Positions 26,276 through 35,629 of a stretch of 64,000 nt of DNA are shown in pieces. A program made the position numbers and the translations under genes. Each line of letters starts with the position of its first letter. Position 1 is the first letter of the stretch. The stretch is from Flavisolibacter tropicus (GTDB lineage: Bacteria; Bacteroidota; Bacteroidia; Chitinophagales; Chitinophagaceae): contig NZ_CP011390.1 in assembly GCF_001644645.1 (NCBI RefSeq), positions 1,922,001 to 1,986,000 on the forward strand. The letters run 5' to 3'. The notes below the pieces were generated by a model. The model was not told the origin of the DNA. It ran no database searches and was given only the letters and a program-made list of their open reading frames with translations.

Positions 26276-26492
26276 TCGCGTGTGTTTTGATGGCCGCTTT
26301 CACTCAACTGTCTCACCGCCATCATGAACAAAAAAACTAAATAGTTTTAAAAGGAGCCAACAAATTTACAGCAAATCTGCTAAAGGAAAATAGCGTGTGT
26401 CATACTTACTATAAGGCTCAACCCTATTTTTGCACAAAATTGACGGGAGTTTACAATCCAATATATTGTATCTCTCCCTAAATTGTTCGTCA

Positions 26493-26500
26493 TATTTTTG
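26493..26500 (+). promoter_or_regulatory. Candidate -7 box TATTTTTG upstream of glyA
   Basis: Fits TAnnTTTG, 64 bases before the glyA ATG. A second copy, TATTTTTG, lies at 26425-26432. The nearest TTG to the first (26466-26468) is 24 bases upstream, longer than usual. Confidence 0.3.
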
Positions 26501-26564
26501 AACAAGTTTGGGTTACCAGCTAAAAGAACTGAAGCCAGCAACCACAAACAGGAAACAAAATATT

Positions 26565-27851
26565 ATGGTAAGAGATAAACTAGTATTTGACATTATCTAC
26601 AAGGAGTTGGAGCGCCAACGCAATGGTATTGAATTGATTGCCTCTGAAAACTTCACCTCCCTGCAGGTAATGCAGGCTATGGGATCTGTAATGACCAACA
26701 AATACGCGGAAGGCTATCCTGGCCGCCGTTACTACGGTGGCTGCGAGTTTGTTGACCAAACCGAGCAATTAGCCATTGATCGTATTAAAGAAGTATTTGG
26801 TTGTGAATACGCCAATGTGCAACCGCATAGTGGCGCACAAGCTAATACAGCGGTATTCTTAGCTACCCTACAGCCTGGCGACAAGATACTAGGCCTTGAC
26901 CTAAGTATGGGCGGCCACTTAACACATGGCTCTCCAGTAAACTTTTCTGGGAAAAACTACCAGGCCCATTTTTATACAGTAGATCGTGAAACTGGTTTGG
27001 TAAACTATGAGCAACTGGAAGAAGTAGCTCGCCGTGAGAAACCTAAAATGATCATTTGCGGTGCTTCTGCTTATAGCCGCGACTGGGATTATGCCCGCAT
27101 TCGCAAAGTGGCAGATGAAGTAGGCGCGCTAGTAATGGCAGATATAGCCCACCCTGCCGGTCTAATTGCCAAAGGCTTGCTGAATTCTCCTTTTGAACAT
27201 TGTCATTTTGTAACCTCTACCACCCACAAAACGCTGCGTGGCCCAAGAGGTGGTGTTATATTGATGGGTAAAGATTTTGAAAACCCATTTGGCTTAAAAG
27301 ATCCTAAGGGCAATACCCGTATGATGTCGCACGTATTGGACATGGCGGTATTCCCTGGTGCACAGGGTGGCCCGCTGGAGCATGTTATCGCTGCAAAAGC
27401 GATTGCTTTTGGTGAAATTCTGACTGAAGACTTTACCAGCTATGCCAAGCAAATACAAAACAACGCACAAGCAATGGCTGCTGCGTTTGTACAACTTGGC
27501 TATAATATAATCAGCGGTGGCACAGACAACCACTTAATGTTGATTGACCTTCGTAATAAAAATATTACTGGAAAAAAGGCTCAGGAAACCCTTGATAGAG
27601 CACACATTACCTTGAACAAAAACGCGGTTCCTTATGATGATAAGAGCCCATTTGTAACTTCAGGTATTCGTGTAGGGGTTCCTGCTATTACCACCCGCGG
27701 CTTAAAAGAAGCAGAAATGGAGAAAGTGGTAAACCTGATTGACAAAGTGTTGATGAATATCGATAACGAAACCACTATTAGCGAGGTACAGAAAGAGGTA
27801 CATCAATTGATGGGTAACTTCCCTTTATATGCTGAATTAGGTTTTCAATAA
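26565..27851 (+). CDS. glyA: Serine hydroxymethyltransferase
   Basis: 428 residues from ATG '[18 protein letters not shown]'. A longer frame opening with TTG is not supported by the family length. Motifs: '[20 protein letters not shown]', '[17 protein letters not shown]', the PLP-binding Lys in '[15 protein letters not shown]', and '[17 protein letters not shown]'. It converts serine and tetrahydrofolate to glycine and methylene-tetrahydrofolate in the cytoplasm. DUF4293 follows 20 bases later and is probably cotranscribed. Confidence 0.97.
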   Translation: MVRDKLVFDIIYKELERQRNGIELIASENFTSLQVMQAMGSVMTNKYAEGYPGRRYYGGCEFVDQTEQLAIDRIKEVFGCEYANVQPHSGAQANTAVFLATLQPGDKILGLDLSMGGHLTHGSPVNFSGKNYQAHFYTVDRETGLVNYEQLEEVARREKPKMIICGASAYSRDWDYARIRKVADEVGALVMADIAHPAGLIAKGLLNSPFEHCHFVTSTTHKTLRGPRGGVILMGKDFENPFGLKDPKGNTRMMSHVLDMAVFPGAQGGPLEHVIAAKAIAFGEILTEDFTSYAKQIQNNAQAMAAAFVQLGYNIISGGTDNHLMLIDLRNKNITGKKAQETLDRAHITLNKNAVPYDDKSPFVTSGIRVGVPAITTRGLKEAEMEKVVNLIDKVLMNIDNETTISEVQKEVHQLMGNFPLYAELGFQ

Positions 27852-27871
27852 AGCCGAATAAATAAACGTTT

Positions 27872-28288
27872 ATGATACAACGCAAACAAAGTTTATGGTT
27901 ATTGTTAGCTGCAGCGTTTGATGCAACCACCTTTCGTTTCCCGATTTATAGCGGCGATTGGATGAAGGACACTACACCTGCGGCTATTGACCTGAATGCC
28001 AATACCACCATTTGGTTTACCATTCTAACAGTACTGGTTGGTGGATTAGCCTTTGTCAATATCTTTCTTTTTAAGAATCGTAAAATGCAATTACGCTTGT
28101 GTTTCCTTGGCATCTTTATCACACTGGCTTTATTGGCACTCTATTTTTTAGAGATCAAAAACTTCTATAGTGGAAATATTGCTCTATGGGCTATCTTTTA
28201 TGTAGGGGCATTGATTTTCTTTTTCCTGGCTATACGTGGTATTCGCCACGACCAAAAGCTAATCAAAAGCTTAGATCGATTACGATAA
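27872..28288 (+). CDS. DUF4293 family membrane protein
   Basis: 138 residues. Opens 'MIQRKQSLWLLLAAAF', the DUF4293 signature of Bacteroidota. Four membrane helices at about 7-24, 50-70, 75-95 and 105-125, ending in a short basic tail. Function unknown. It follows glyA closely and a terminator ends the unit. Confidence 0.85.
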   Translation: MIQRKQSLWLLLAAAFDATTFRFPIYSGDWMKDTTPAAIDLNANTTIWFTILTVLVGGLAFVNIFLFKNRKMQLRLCFLGIFITLALLALYFLEIKNFYSGNIALWAIFYVGALIFFFLAIRGIRHDQKLIKSLDRLR

Positions 28289-28305
28289 GTAGAAAAGCTA
28301 CATAC

Positions 28306-28335
28306 AAAAAAGAGGAGCCTTGAGCTCCTCTTTTT
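28306..28335. terminator. Bidirectional terminator
   Basis: Stem AAAAAGAGGAGC / GCTCCTCTTTTT with a 5-base loop between the convergent DUF4293 and uvrA genes. The A and T runs allow use in both directions. Confidence 0.85.
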
Positions 28336-28361
28336 ATTTACCATTATTCAAAACAATTCTA

Positions 28362-31217
28362 TTATAAGTAACGCCCCGTATGGCTTTCTTTCACTTTTTT
28401 CAATCCTTCAGGTTTTCCAGCATACACCAGGCTACCTCCATCTGCACCGGCCTCTGGCCCTAGATCAATTACCCAATCTGCACTTTTGATCACATCGGTA
28501 TTGTGTTCAATAACCAATATAGAGTGTCCTTGGTCAATCAAGGCATTGAATGAAGCCAGGAGTTTTTTGATATCATGAAAGTGAAGACCCGTAGTCGGTT
28601 CATCAAAGATGAACAAGATCTTTCCGGCAGCTTTACCTTTTCCAAGGAAAGAAGCCAGTTTTACCCGCTGCGCCTCCCCACCCGATAAGGTATCAGACGA
28701 CTGCCCCAGCTTCACATAACCCAGTCCCACATCGCTCAGCGGCTTGATAGCATTTACAATCGACTTCTCGTCTGCAAAAAACGCTACTGCATCATCCACA
28801 CTCATCTCAAGCACATCAAATACACTCTGGCCTTTGTACTGTACTTCCAGCACCTCTTCCTTGAACTTACGTCCATGGCATACTTCGCAGGTCAGGTGTA
28901 CATCCGCTAGGAACTGCATTTCTACAATTTTTTCCCCTTCACCCTTACATGCGTCGCAACGGCCTCCATCTACGTTAAAGGAGAAGTGTTTGGCCTGAAA
29001 ACCGCGGATCTTACTTAAAGGCTGTGCAGCAAACAGATCGCGTATATGATTCCAAGCCTGAATATAGGTCACAGGATTACTGCGTGACGATTTACCAATC
29101 GGATTCTGATCTACCATTTCCACAGCAGTAAGCGATTCAATATCGCCAGTCACAGCTTTATGTAAACCCATTTTCTCTCCCGGCTCACCCAGTATTTTTT
29201 GAATAGCAGGATATAGAATATGCTTTACGAGAGTTGTTTTACCACTACCGCTTGGTCCACTTACTACACTCAGCACATTGAGTGGAAATTCAACCGTAAC
29301 ATTCTTTAAGTTATGCTGACGGGCGCCTTCTACTACAATAGAGTTTTTCCATTTGCGTACCTGCTTGGGCGGGTCTATAGAATATTCACCTTTAAGGTAT
29401 TTACCGGTCAGGCTCTTAGGATTAGCTATCAGCTCATCATAATTACCAAACGCTACTACCTCTCCTCCCAAATGTGAAGCCAGCGGGCCCATATCCACAA
29501 TATAGTCCGCTTCACGCATCATCATTTCATCGTGTTCTACTACAATTACAGTATTGCCTAGATCACGCAACTCCTTTAATACACTGATCAAATTAGCTGT
29601 ATCACGTGAGTGCAAACCAATAGAAGGTTCGTCCAGTATATAGAGCGAGTTGGTCAGATTGCTACCCAAGCTACGTGTTAGTTGTATCCGTTGGCTCTCA
29701 CCACCACTTAGTGTGTTGGCCAAACGATTTAAAGTCAAGTAACCCAATCCCACTTTCAGCAAGGTATCGATGCGATGTTCTATTTCCAGGATCACGCGCT
29801 TACCAACTGTTCTTTCATATTCTGAAAGTGTAGTAACAGCATGGTCAAACCAAACCTTCAGGTCTTTTACCGGCATATCGCTCAACTCACCTATATGCCT
29901 ACCTGCTACTTTTACATACAGCGCTTCTTTACGTAAACGTGAGCCACCGCACTCCGGGCACTTAGTACGCCCTCTATAGCGACTTAACAATACACGGTAT
30001 TGCACCTTATATAGGTTCTGCTCTACTTCCTTAAAAAAGTCGTGGATCCCTTCAACAAACTGGTTACCATCCCACAACGTCTTATATTGGTGCGGGGTTA
30101 AATCTGCAATGGGTGTGTGTACAGGGAAATCAAAGCGACGGGCTGCTTTAACAAATCGTTCGCGCCACAATCCCAGCTTCTCTCCTTTCCATGGAGCAAC
30201 CGCCCCTTCATACAGACTCAATAATTTATTAGGGATAACCAGGTCTTCATCAATACCCAGCACCATTGAGAAACCCTCGCAGGTAGGGCAAGCTCCATAA
30301 GGATTATTAAAGGAAAACAGGTTGGGGCTAGGTTCTTCAAACTGCATACCATCCAGCTCAAAGCGGTTGTTGAACGAAAGGAGCTTCTCGCCATTTACTT
30401 CTACATACACATCACCTTCGCCTTCGTAAAAGGCCGTACCAATAGAGTCGCCCAGGCGGTGTTCATCATCTTCATCAAACTCCTTGGCCACAATCCTATC
30501 AATCAGCACATACACATTTTCTGGATATTGAAAGGCTGTTTTCAAATCATCGGCATTTTGCAGCAGATCCTCTATATGATAAGTAGTACTTTCAATAATA
30601 GGGTTTTCCTTTTGGGTGCGCGACATGGCCGAAACGTAGATACGTGTAAAGCCTTTTTGCATTAAGATGTTCAACTCCTCCCGGATATCGCGGTTTTGGT
30701 GTTGCTTAAAGGCTGCCAGTATAAACACCTTACTGCCGGTCTTTACTACCTTAATGGCGTTCAATACATCCTTTACATCATCTTTCTTTACCACTCGGCC
30801 CGAGATGGGCGATATGGTTTGACCGATGCGGGCATACATTAGGCGGAGATAGTCGTAGATCTCAGTCATACTTCCCACCGTACTACGCGGTGTACGGGTA
30901 ATGACTTTTTGTTCAATGGCAATAGCAGGCGCCAGTCCCTTAATGTAGTCTACATCTGGTTTATCCATGCGGTTCAAAAACTGCCGCACGTATGCACTCA
31001 GGCTCTCTGCATAGCGGCGCTGCCCCTCAGCATACAATGTGTCAATGGTAAGGGAGGACTTTCCCGAACCCGACACCCCGGTTACCACAATCAGTTTGTT
31101 GCGCGGAAAGGATACATCAACATTTTTAAGGTTATGTACCCTGGCGCCTTTTATAAAAATGACATCGTCAGGAACGACTGGTGCCTTTGTTTTTCGTTTA
31201 TCCACTGCTGTCTTCAT
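28362..31217 (-). CDS. uvrA: Excinuclease ABC subunit UvrA
   Basis: 951 residues from ATG 'MKTAVDKRKTKAPVVPDD'. It has two ABC ATPase modules, Walker A 'GVSGSGKSSLTIDTLY' and 'GPSGSGKTTLVKHILYP', each with 'LSGGESQR' or 'LSGGEAQR' signatures and 'DEPSIGLH' / 'DEPTTGLH'. Zinc-finger Cys pairs are seen in 'YGACPTCEGF', 'RTKCPECGGSR', 'GGRCDACKGEG' and 'LTCEVCHGRKF'. It finds bulky DNA lesions with UvrB in nucleotide excision repair. No sign of a shortened UvrA2-type copy. Confidence 0.97.
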   Translation of the reverse strand: MKTAVDKRKTKAPVVPDDVIFIKGARVHNLKNVDVSFPRNKLIVVTGVSGSGKSSLTIDTLYAEGQRRYAESLSAYVRQFLNRMDKPDVDYIKGLAPAIAIEQKVITRTPRSTVGSMTEIYDYLRLMYARIGQTISPISGRVVKKDDVKDVLNAIKVVKTGSKVFILAAFKQHQNRDIREELNILMQKGFTRIYVSAMSRTQKENPIIESTTYHIEDLLQNADDLKTAFQYPENVYVLIDRIVAKEFDEDDEHRLGDSIGTAFYEGEGDVYVEVNGEKLLSFNNRFELDGMQFEEPSPNLFSFNNPYGACPTCEGFSMVLGIDEDLVIPNKLLSLYEGAVAPWKGEKLGLWRERFVKAARRFDFPVHTPIADLTPHQYKTLWDGNQFVEGIHDFFKEVEQNLYKVQYRVLLSRYRGRTKCPECGGSRLRKEALYVKVAGRHIGELSDMPVKDLKVWFDHAVTTLSEYERTVGKRVILEIEHRIDTLLKVGLGYLTLNRLANTLSGGESQRIQLTRSLGSNLTNSLYILDEPSIGLHSRDTANLISVLKELRDLGNTVIVVEHDEMMMREADYIVDMGPLASHLGGEVVAFGNYDELIANPKSLTGKYLKGEYSIDPPKQVRKWKNSIVVEGARQHNLKNVTVEFPLNVLSVVSGPSGSGKTTLVKHILYPAIQKILGEPGEKMGLHKAVTGDIESLTAVEMVDQNPIGKSSRSNPVTYIQAWNHIRDLFAAQPLSKIRGFQAKHFSFNVDGGRCDACKGEGEKIVEMQFLADVHLTCEVCHGRKFKEEVLEVQYKGQSVFDVLEMSVDDAVAFFADEKSIVNAIKPLSDVGLGYVKLGQSSDTLSGGEAQRVKLASFLGKGKAAGKILFIFDEPTTGLHFHDIKKLLASFNALIDQGHSILVIEHNTDVIKSADWVIDLGPEAGADGGSLVYAGKPEGLKKVKESHTGRYL

Positions 31218-31229
31218 AATAATGCCTTG

Positions 31230-31237
31230 CAAATGTA
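31230..31237 (-). promoter_or_regulatory. Candidate -7 box TACATTTG of uvrA
   Basis: On the minus strand TACATTTG lies 12 bases before the uvrA ATG, giving a very short leader if used. Confidence 0.35.
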
Positions 31238-31465
31238 CACTCCTTTACTAAGTTCTTTAGCGAATTATCGTTAACATTTATTTGGCGAAAAGAATATAAT
31301 ATTTCTGGGGATAGGTATTGCTCATGTTGTAAAAGACCGCTATTTTTATGACAACAATCTATTAATACCGTTACCGACAAACACACTACGCCTATCGTAT
31401 TGATATTTACTCCGAAAATTTTATTGTTCTCTATCCCTTAGATCACCTAAACCCTAGGAGTAATT

Positions 31466-32047
31466 ATGACACCTTTATCTAAACTATCTGATCATGAGCT
31501 CATACAATCTTTTGTTTTGGGCAATACTGGAGCATTTGAATGCTTAGTACTACGTCATAAAGACAAGCTCTACACTTCTATCCACTTCTTAGTTAAGGAC
31601 AAGTATCTTGCCGAAGACATCTTTCAGGACGTATTCATCCGAGTAATTGATACCGTTCGTGGTGGTCGCTATACAGAAGAAGGTAAGTTCTTGCCATGGG
31701 CTATGCGTATTGCCCACAATCTATGTGTGGACCACTTTCGTAAAGTAAAACGTACGCCAACAATAAAAACGGGTGACGATACAGATATTTTTGAAATCCT
31801 TAACTTTACGGAAGAGAGCCCCGAGGAAAAGTTAATAAAAAAGCAAAGCCATAACCGGGTTAGAGACATGCTAGATCTACTGCCTGAAGACCAGCGCGAG
31901 GTGATCATTTTAAGGCATTATGCTGATTTAAGCTTTAAAGAAATAGCAGAAATGACTCATTGCAGTATCAATACCGCATTAGGGCGTATGCGTTACGGCT
32001 TGATCAATCTGCGTAAAATGATGGTACAAAAACAAATTGCTTTATAA
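31466..32047 (+). CDS. ECF-type RNA polymerase sigma factor
   Basis: 193 residues. Region 2: 'LVKDKYLAEDIFQDVFIRVI' and 'FLPWAMRIAHNLCVDHFRKV'. Region 4: 'DLLPEDQREVIILRHYADLS' with the helix-turn-helix 'FKEIAEMTHCSINTALGRM'. It directs RNA polymerase to alternative promoters. No anti-sigma gene is next to it, unlike many ECF factors. An AGGAG six bases before the start is one of the few plausible Shine-Dalgarno sequences in the window. Confidence 0.92.
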   Translation: MTPLSKLSDHELIQSFVLGNTGAFECLVLRHKDKLYTSIHFLVKDKYLAEDIFQDVFIRVIDTVRGGRYTEEGKFLPWAMRIAHNLCVDHFRKVKRTPTIKTGDDTDIFEILNFTEESPEEKLIKKQSHNRVRDMLDLLPEDQREVIILRHYADLSFKEIAEMTHCSINTALGRMRYGLINLRKMMVQKQIAL

Positions 32048-32126
32048 CTTTTTGTCATTCTTTGTCTCCGACCGCAATAAAAATTGCTTGCCGCGGAAGG
32101 CTGATGAAGAATGACACCTAATTAAG

Positions 32127-32154
32127 AGCCCCGCCTAGGCGGGGCTTCTTTTTT
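32127..32154. terminator. GC-rich terminator after the sigma factor
   Basis: Stem AGCCCCGCC / GGCGGGGCT with a 2-base centre and a T tract. It lies between the sigma-factor gene and the convergent DedA gene. Confidence 0.85.
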
Positions 32155-32227
32155 ATCGCAGATTACTTTGTTTTTTATAGATTGCGCTGATGGGTGCCCG
32201 AAAGGCGAATCATTTTCATAGCTGCAC

Positions 32228-32875
32228 TTATGCCTTCTTCTTGCTTCTGCCTCGCACTATTTCAATAATGGGTGGCAAAATAGAAAGAAGAATGATTCCA
32301 AATATTACATAGGTAAAGTTGGATTTGATAACTGGAATGCCGCCGAAGAAGTAACCCAGGAAAAGAAAGCTGGCTACCCAAAGCACACCGCCAATCACAT
32401 TATAGAATGCAAAACGGCCGTACGACATTGTACCTACACCAGCCACAAAAGGAGCAAACGTGCGGATGATAGGGATAAAGCGCGCATAGATGATCGTCTT
32501 ACCACCATGTTTGTCATAAAATGCCTGGGTTTTTTCCAAGTATTCTTTTTTAAGCAATTTGATTTTGCCACTAAAAGCTCGCGGTCCAATATAGTCGCCT
32601 ATATGAAAGTTCACCAGGTCGCCCAGAATAGCCGCCACAATCAGAATACCACACATCAACAAAATACTCAGCCCACTCTCTGGCTTGGCTATTATAGCAC
32701 CAGCGGCAAAAAGCAAGGAGTCACCGGGCAAGAATGGAGTTACCACTAACCCTGTTTCAGCAAAAATGATGAGGAACAAGATCAGGTACGTCCAGGTTTT
32801 ATAATCACTTACAATTTCTACCAGGTGTTTGTCAATATGCAGGATAAAATCAATGATGGCTTGGATTGCTTCCAC
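32228..32875 (-). CDS. DedA family inner-membrane protein
   Basis: 215 residues, five to six hydrophobic segments. Family motifs: 'FAETGLVVTPFLPGDSLLF', 'LGDLVNFHIGDYIG', 'YDKHGGKTIIYARFIPIIRT' and 'FAPFVAGVGTMSYGRFAFYN'. DedA/SNARE-associated proteins are linked to lipid (undecaprenyl phosphate or phosphatidylethanolamine) flipping and membrane homeostasis. The start codon appears to be GTG. Confidence 0.92.
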   Translation of the reverse strand: MEAIQAIIDFILHIDKHLVEIVSDYKTWTYLILFLIIFAETGLVVTPFLPGDSLLFAAGAIIAKPESGLSILLMCGILIVAAILGDLVNFHIGDYIGPRAFSGKIKLLKKEYLEKTQAFYDKHGGKTIIYARFIPIIRTFAPFVAGVGTMSYGRFAFYNVIGGVLWVASFLFLGYFFGGIPVIKSNFTYVIFGIILLSILPPIIEIVRGRSKKKA

Positions 32876-32989
32876 TATTTGCTTTTTTGAATTGGGGCAA
32901 AAGTAAAGGAGCCATGTATTAAAAGGTCAAGCGGCTATAAGATTAGGGAAACTTTTTACTCTCGATAGAGGGGATTGCTTTGAGAGAAA

Positions 32990-33316
32990 TTAAAACCTAC
33001 GGATATAGAGAAGGCCATCCATAGCTTCTTTGGCCTCCTTTATATGCTCGTTTGTATGCTCTTTATATACTTTATCTAATTCAAAGAAATTCATGCGCAA
33101 CACCTTATAGCGTGCATACCATTTTTTAAATAAGAATATCCCGAAGCTTACTATCAAAAGCGTAGCAATACCAAACACTAACAAACCCTCATACTTAGCT
33201 ATAAGACAAATCACAAGCCCCAGACCAGCAAATACAATAGCAAATTTTGCTAGCATACTTACCAGCTGATTCTGAAGCTTTTCCAGATCTTTTTGTATTT
33301 GTATAAGATGCTTCAT
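32990..33316 (-). CDS. Small two-helix membrane protein
   Basis: 108 residues. A short amphipathic N-terminus ('LIQIQKDLEKLQNQL'), two adjacent membrane helices at about 22-60, and a charged helical C-terminus. No family recognised. It stands alone in the same direction as the DedA gene. Confidence 0.5.
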   Translation of the reverse strand: MKHLIQIQKDLEKLQNQLVSMLAKFAIVFAGLGLVICLIAKYEGLLVFGIATLLIVSFGIFLFKKWYARYKVLRMNFFELDKVYKEHTNEHIKEAKEAMDGLLYIRRF

Positions 33317-33460
33317 ACGAAAGCATGGACTTAATAAACAAATTACAAAATATAATTTTTAAGTCGTAGCCTCCTGTACAATGTGATCAGAATAAAAAAT
33401 CCTATTTAAAAGGAACCACGCTGTCGCATTCTTACAACTATTCATTTTATGAAGAGATAG

Positions 33461-33468
33461 TAGTTTTG
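33461..33468 (+). promoter_or_regulatory. Candidate -7 box TAGTTTTG
   Basis: Matches TAnnTTTG, 14 bases before the cupin ATG. Confidence 0.35.
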
Positions 33469-33482
33469 CCCAAATTTCGCTT

Positions 33483-33842
33483 ATGCCCTACCAGCATCAA
33501 ACTCAACCCTTTGTAGTGCCCACTACTGATGGGAAATTAATAGAAGAGCATTTTGGACTGGCCTCACTTGCCAGCAACAACCTTAGCATTGCGCATATGA
33601 TAGCGCCACCCGGCTGGGGCGAGCCTTTTCAAACCCCTACGTTTGATGAATACACGTTGGTAAGCCGAGGCAAAAAACAAATTGAAGCAGATGGTGAAAC
33701 TATTATTGTTTCTGCAGGTCAGTCTATTTTAATTAAAAAAGGTACCCGTGTCCGTTATTCCAACCCGTTTGAAGAGGAGTGTGAGTATTGGAGCGTTTGT
33801 CTTCCGGCTTTTTCAATGGAGGAGGTAAATCGGGAAGAATAA
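33483..33842 (+). CDS. Cupin-domain protein
   Basis: 119 residues, a single cupin barrel. 'GWGEPFQTPTFDEYTLVSRG' corresponds to cupin motif 1 with only part of the usual His/Glu metal ligands. 'SAGQSILIKKGTRVRYSNP' corresponds to motif 2. With few His residues it may bind a ligand rather than a catalytic metal. Function unknown. Confidence 0.75.
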   Translation: MPYQHQTQPFVVPTTDGKLIEEHFGLASLASNNLSIAHMIAPPGWGEPFQTPTFDEYTLVSRGKKQIEADGETIIVSAGQSILIKKGTRVRYSNPFEEECEYWSVCLPAFSMEEVNREE

Positions 33843-33864
33843 CCAACCCAAGCACTAGGCTTTA

Positions 33865-33945
33865 GTGAAACGTCAAACGTGAAAGGGCGCTGACAGAACA
33901 AGCTAATCTTACATAGAAAAAGCACTTCTTACCGGGAGTGCTTTT
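33865..33945 (+). repeat. Dispersed intergenic element, copy A (7-bp repeats plus terminator)
   Basis: Starts with three 7-base units, GTGAAAC GTCAAAC GTGAAAG (33865-33885). A spacer with 'aatcttac' (33905-33912) follows, then a terminator-like hairpin AAAAGCACT / AGTGCTTTT (33918-33945). Copy B at 56571-56657 has the same parts in the same order and orientation. The hairpin would end the cupin transcript. Confidence 0.7.
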
Positions 33946-34382
33946 CTGTTAAAGTAAGAAATAGGCTGCCATTCCCTTAAATCCGCCATCCCTCCTCCGC
34001 TCTACCTTGCCTATTCCTTCACCCTACCTTCATGGCTACGCCTCTGTCCCTTCATGGTTACTCCGTATGGAAGACTAGGTTACTCCGTATGGCAGCCTAG
34101 GTAACTCCGTATCTCACCCGTACCTCGGCCGATCCTTGACCCTACCTCACCCGTACCTTGACCCGTATGTCGTCATCCGGTCACCTTTATAAACTCATTA
34201 GAAGTAGTAAAAAAAAGTGTAATAAGAAAGGCAGAAAACACCTTAAAGGAAGACCCTAAAGATACCAAAAATGCGGGTACAGTTGCCGGCAAGATGGTTT
34301 GGCTTGCAGCGTGTAGCCGCCTGCCGCGCGGCACTCCCCTTTAGGGGCTGGGCATGCGCCCGCTTAAAATGAGTTATCTTAA
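33946..34382. other. Intergenic region rich in short repeats
   Basis: No gene recognised over about 440 bases. It contains the 22-bp tandem array (34056-34112) and neighbouring C-rich words such as 'ctcacccgtacct' occurring twice (34113-34125, 34146-34158). Confidence 0.55.
34056..34112. repeat. 22-bp tandem repeat, three units
   Basis: Units begin at 34056, 34078 and 34100, exactly 22 bases apart. The first two share 'ggttactccgtatgg' and the third reads 'ggtaactccgtat'. The last 7 bases of each unit vary. Too few and too short for a CRISPR array. Confidence 0.75.
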
Positions 34383-34883
34383 TTAAATAATTGACCTCTT
34401 ACGGCTCCAGACAATAAAGTCGGTTGGGGGTATTGTATTAACATCTAATTGGCGCAGCATGGTTACCAGTTGTCCTCGATGGTAGGTACCATGGTTAAAT
34501 ATATGAAGCAGCATTTGATATATAGCCTGCTTGAACTTTTCGCGTTTGGTGTTATAGTAAATAAACTCATGCTCAAACATATGTTCGGTAGCATTGGAAA
34601 TCCACTCATGCCACTGCTGGGACTGCTGCATCAAGCTCTTCGCAACATCACTGACAGAGCCCGTAAAGTTTTCACTTGGCCGGTTAATGTTTTCCAATAG
34701 CTTCATACGTTGCCACCAGATAGATTCAGCATCTAGCATGTGTAGCAGCGTAGCTTTCAAACTTGGAAAAGAACTAACTATATGCTGTTCCTGAAGGGCT
34801 TCCGGCAGTTTTTCGATTGTTTCAAAAATCTGTTGGTTTGCCCATAGGTGGTAGGCTGAATACTGGGTCAATAATACTTTCAT
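34383..34883 (-). CDS. DinB family protein
   Basis: 166 residues from ATG 'MKVLLTQYSAYHLWANQQIF'; an ATG 11 codons earlier is also possible. A four-helix bundle of the DinB/YfiT type. The metal-binding His pattern is 'LLHMLDAESIWWQRMK', 'MLLHIFNHGTYHRGQLVTML'. Members are metal-dependent, some acting as thiol transferases; the role here is unknown. Confidence 0.85.
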   Translation of the reverse strand: MKVLLTQYSAYHLWANQQIFETIEKLPEALQEQHIVSSFPSLKATLLHMLDAESIWWQRMKLLENINRPSENFTGSVSDVAKSLMQQSQQWHEWISNATEHMFEHEFIYYNTKREKFKQAIYQMLLHIFNHGTYHRGQLVTMLRQLDVNTIPPTDFIVWSRKRSII

Positions 34884-35138
34884 AATTGTAAATGGTTGCT
34901 GGGCATATATTTCCATTACGAATTAACAAATAACATTTGTCTTACCTATCATTTTTTTTAAAAGAAGTGAGGAGAACGTCTACAGACCACAATCTAAAGC
35001 CAAGAATTAAAAAGTAATAAACTATGATCCAACCAAAGCTGAGATTTAGGCTACAAGCCAAAGAAACCAAATAGCTGACAATAAGTACATTGAATATTAC
35101 CTTAACATTGTAATGATAGAAAACGCAATAAGAATAAA

Positions 35139-35591
35139 ATGAATATCAATATTAGAAAAGCTGTCAAGGAGGATTGCGGACGCATACTTGAATTAGTGCA
35201 TGAGCTTGCTCGTTATGAACGTGCGCCAAACGAAGTAACAGTAACACTGGAGCATTTTGAACAAAGTGGCTTTGGTTACAAACCAGTATGGTGGGCCTTT
35301 GTAGCTGAAGTGGATGGGGTAGTGCAAGGCTTTGCACTCTATTATATTCGCTTTAGCACCTGGAAAGGTCAGCGTATGTACCTGGAGGATTTTTATATAA
35401 CTGAGCAAATGCGTGGAAAAGGCCTTGGTAAGTTATTGTTTGACCGATTGATCAAAGAAGCGCAACGCCGTAATCTCAATGGTATGCAGTGGCAGGTGCT
35501 GGAGTGGAACGAACCGGCTATCAACTTTTATAAGAAATACAACGCCGCCTTTGATGGCGAATGGCTCAATTGTGGCATCTACTTTAAATAA
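35139..35591 (+). CDS. GNAT family N-acetyltransferase, diamine acetyltransferase-like
   Basis: 150 residues, single GNAT domain. Acetyl-CoA-binding motif 'EQMRGKGLGKLLFDRLIKEA', preceded by 'MYLEDFYITE', and the C-terminal 'QWQVLEWNEPAINFYKKYNA'. The match to spermidine/diamine acetyltransferases (SSAT) is close by eye in 'WWAFVAEVDGVVQGFALYY' and 'FSTWKGQRMYLEDFY'. Likely acetylates small amines. Confidence 0.85.
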   Translation: MNINIRKAVKEDCGRILELVHELARYERAPNEVTVTLEHFEQSGFGYKPVWWAFVAEVDGVVQGFALYYIRFSTWKGQRMYLEDFYITEQMRGKGLGKLLFDRLIKEAQRRNLNGMQWQVLEWNEPAINFYKKYNAAFDGEWLNCGIYFK

Positions 35592-35618
35592 AAAAGCCCC
35601 GCATTAGGGGGCTTTTTT
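35592..35618. terminator. Bidirectional terminator
   Basis: Stem AAAAGCCCC / GGGGCTTTT and T run between the convergent GNAT and fabD genes. Confidence 0.85.
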
Positions 35619-35629
35619 ATTATTTATTT

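Noticed and set aside
34056..34158. CRISPR-like array
   Set aside because: Only three 22-base units with 7 variable bases each and no spacers of usual length; no cas genes.
35023..35073. A 16-codon frame before the GNAT gene
   Set aside because: Very short, no features beyond chance.
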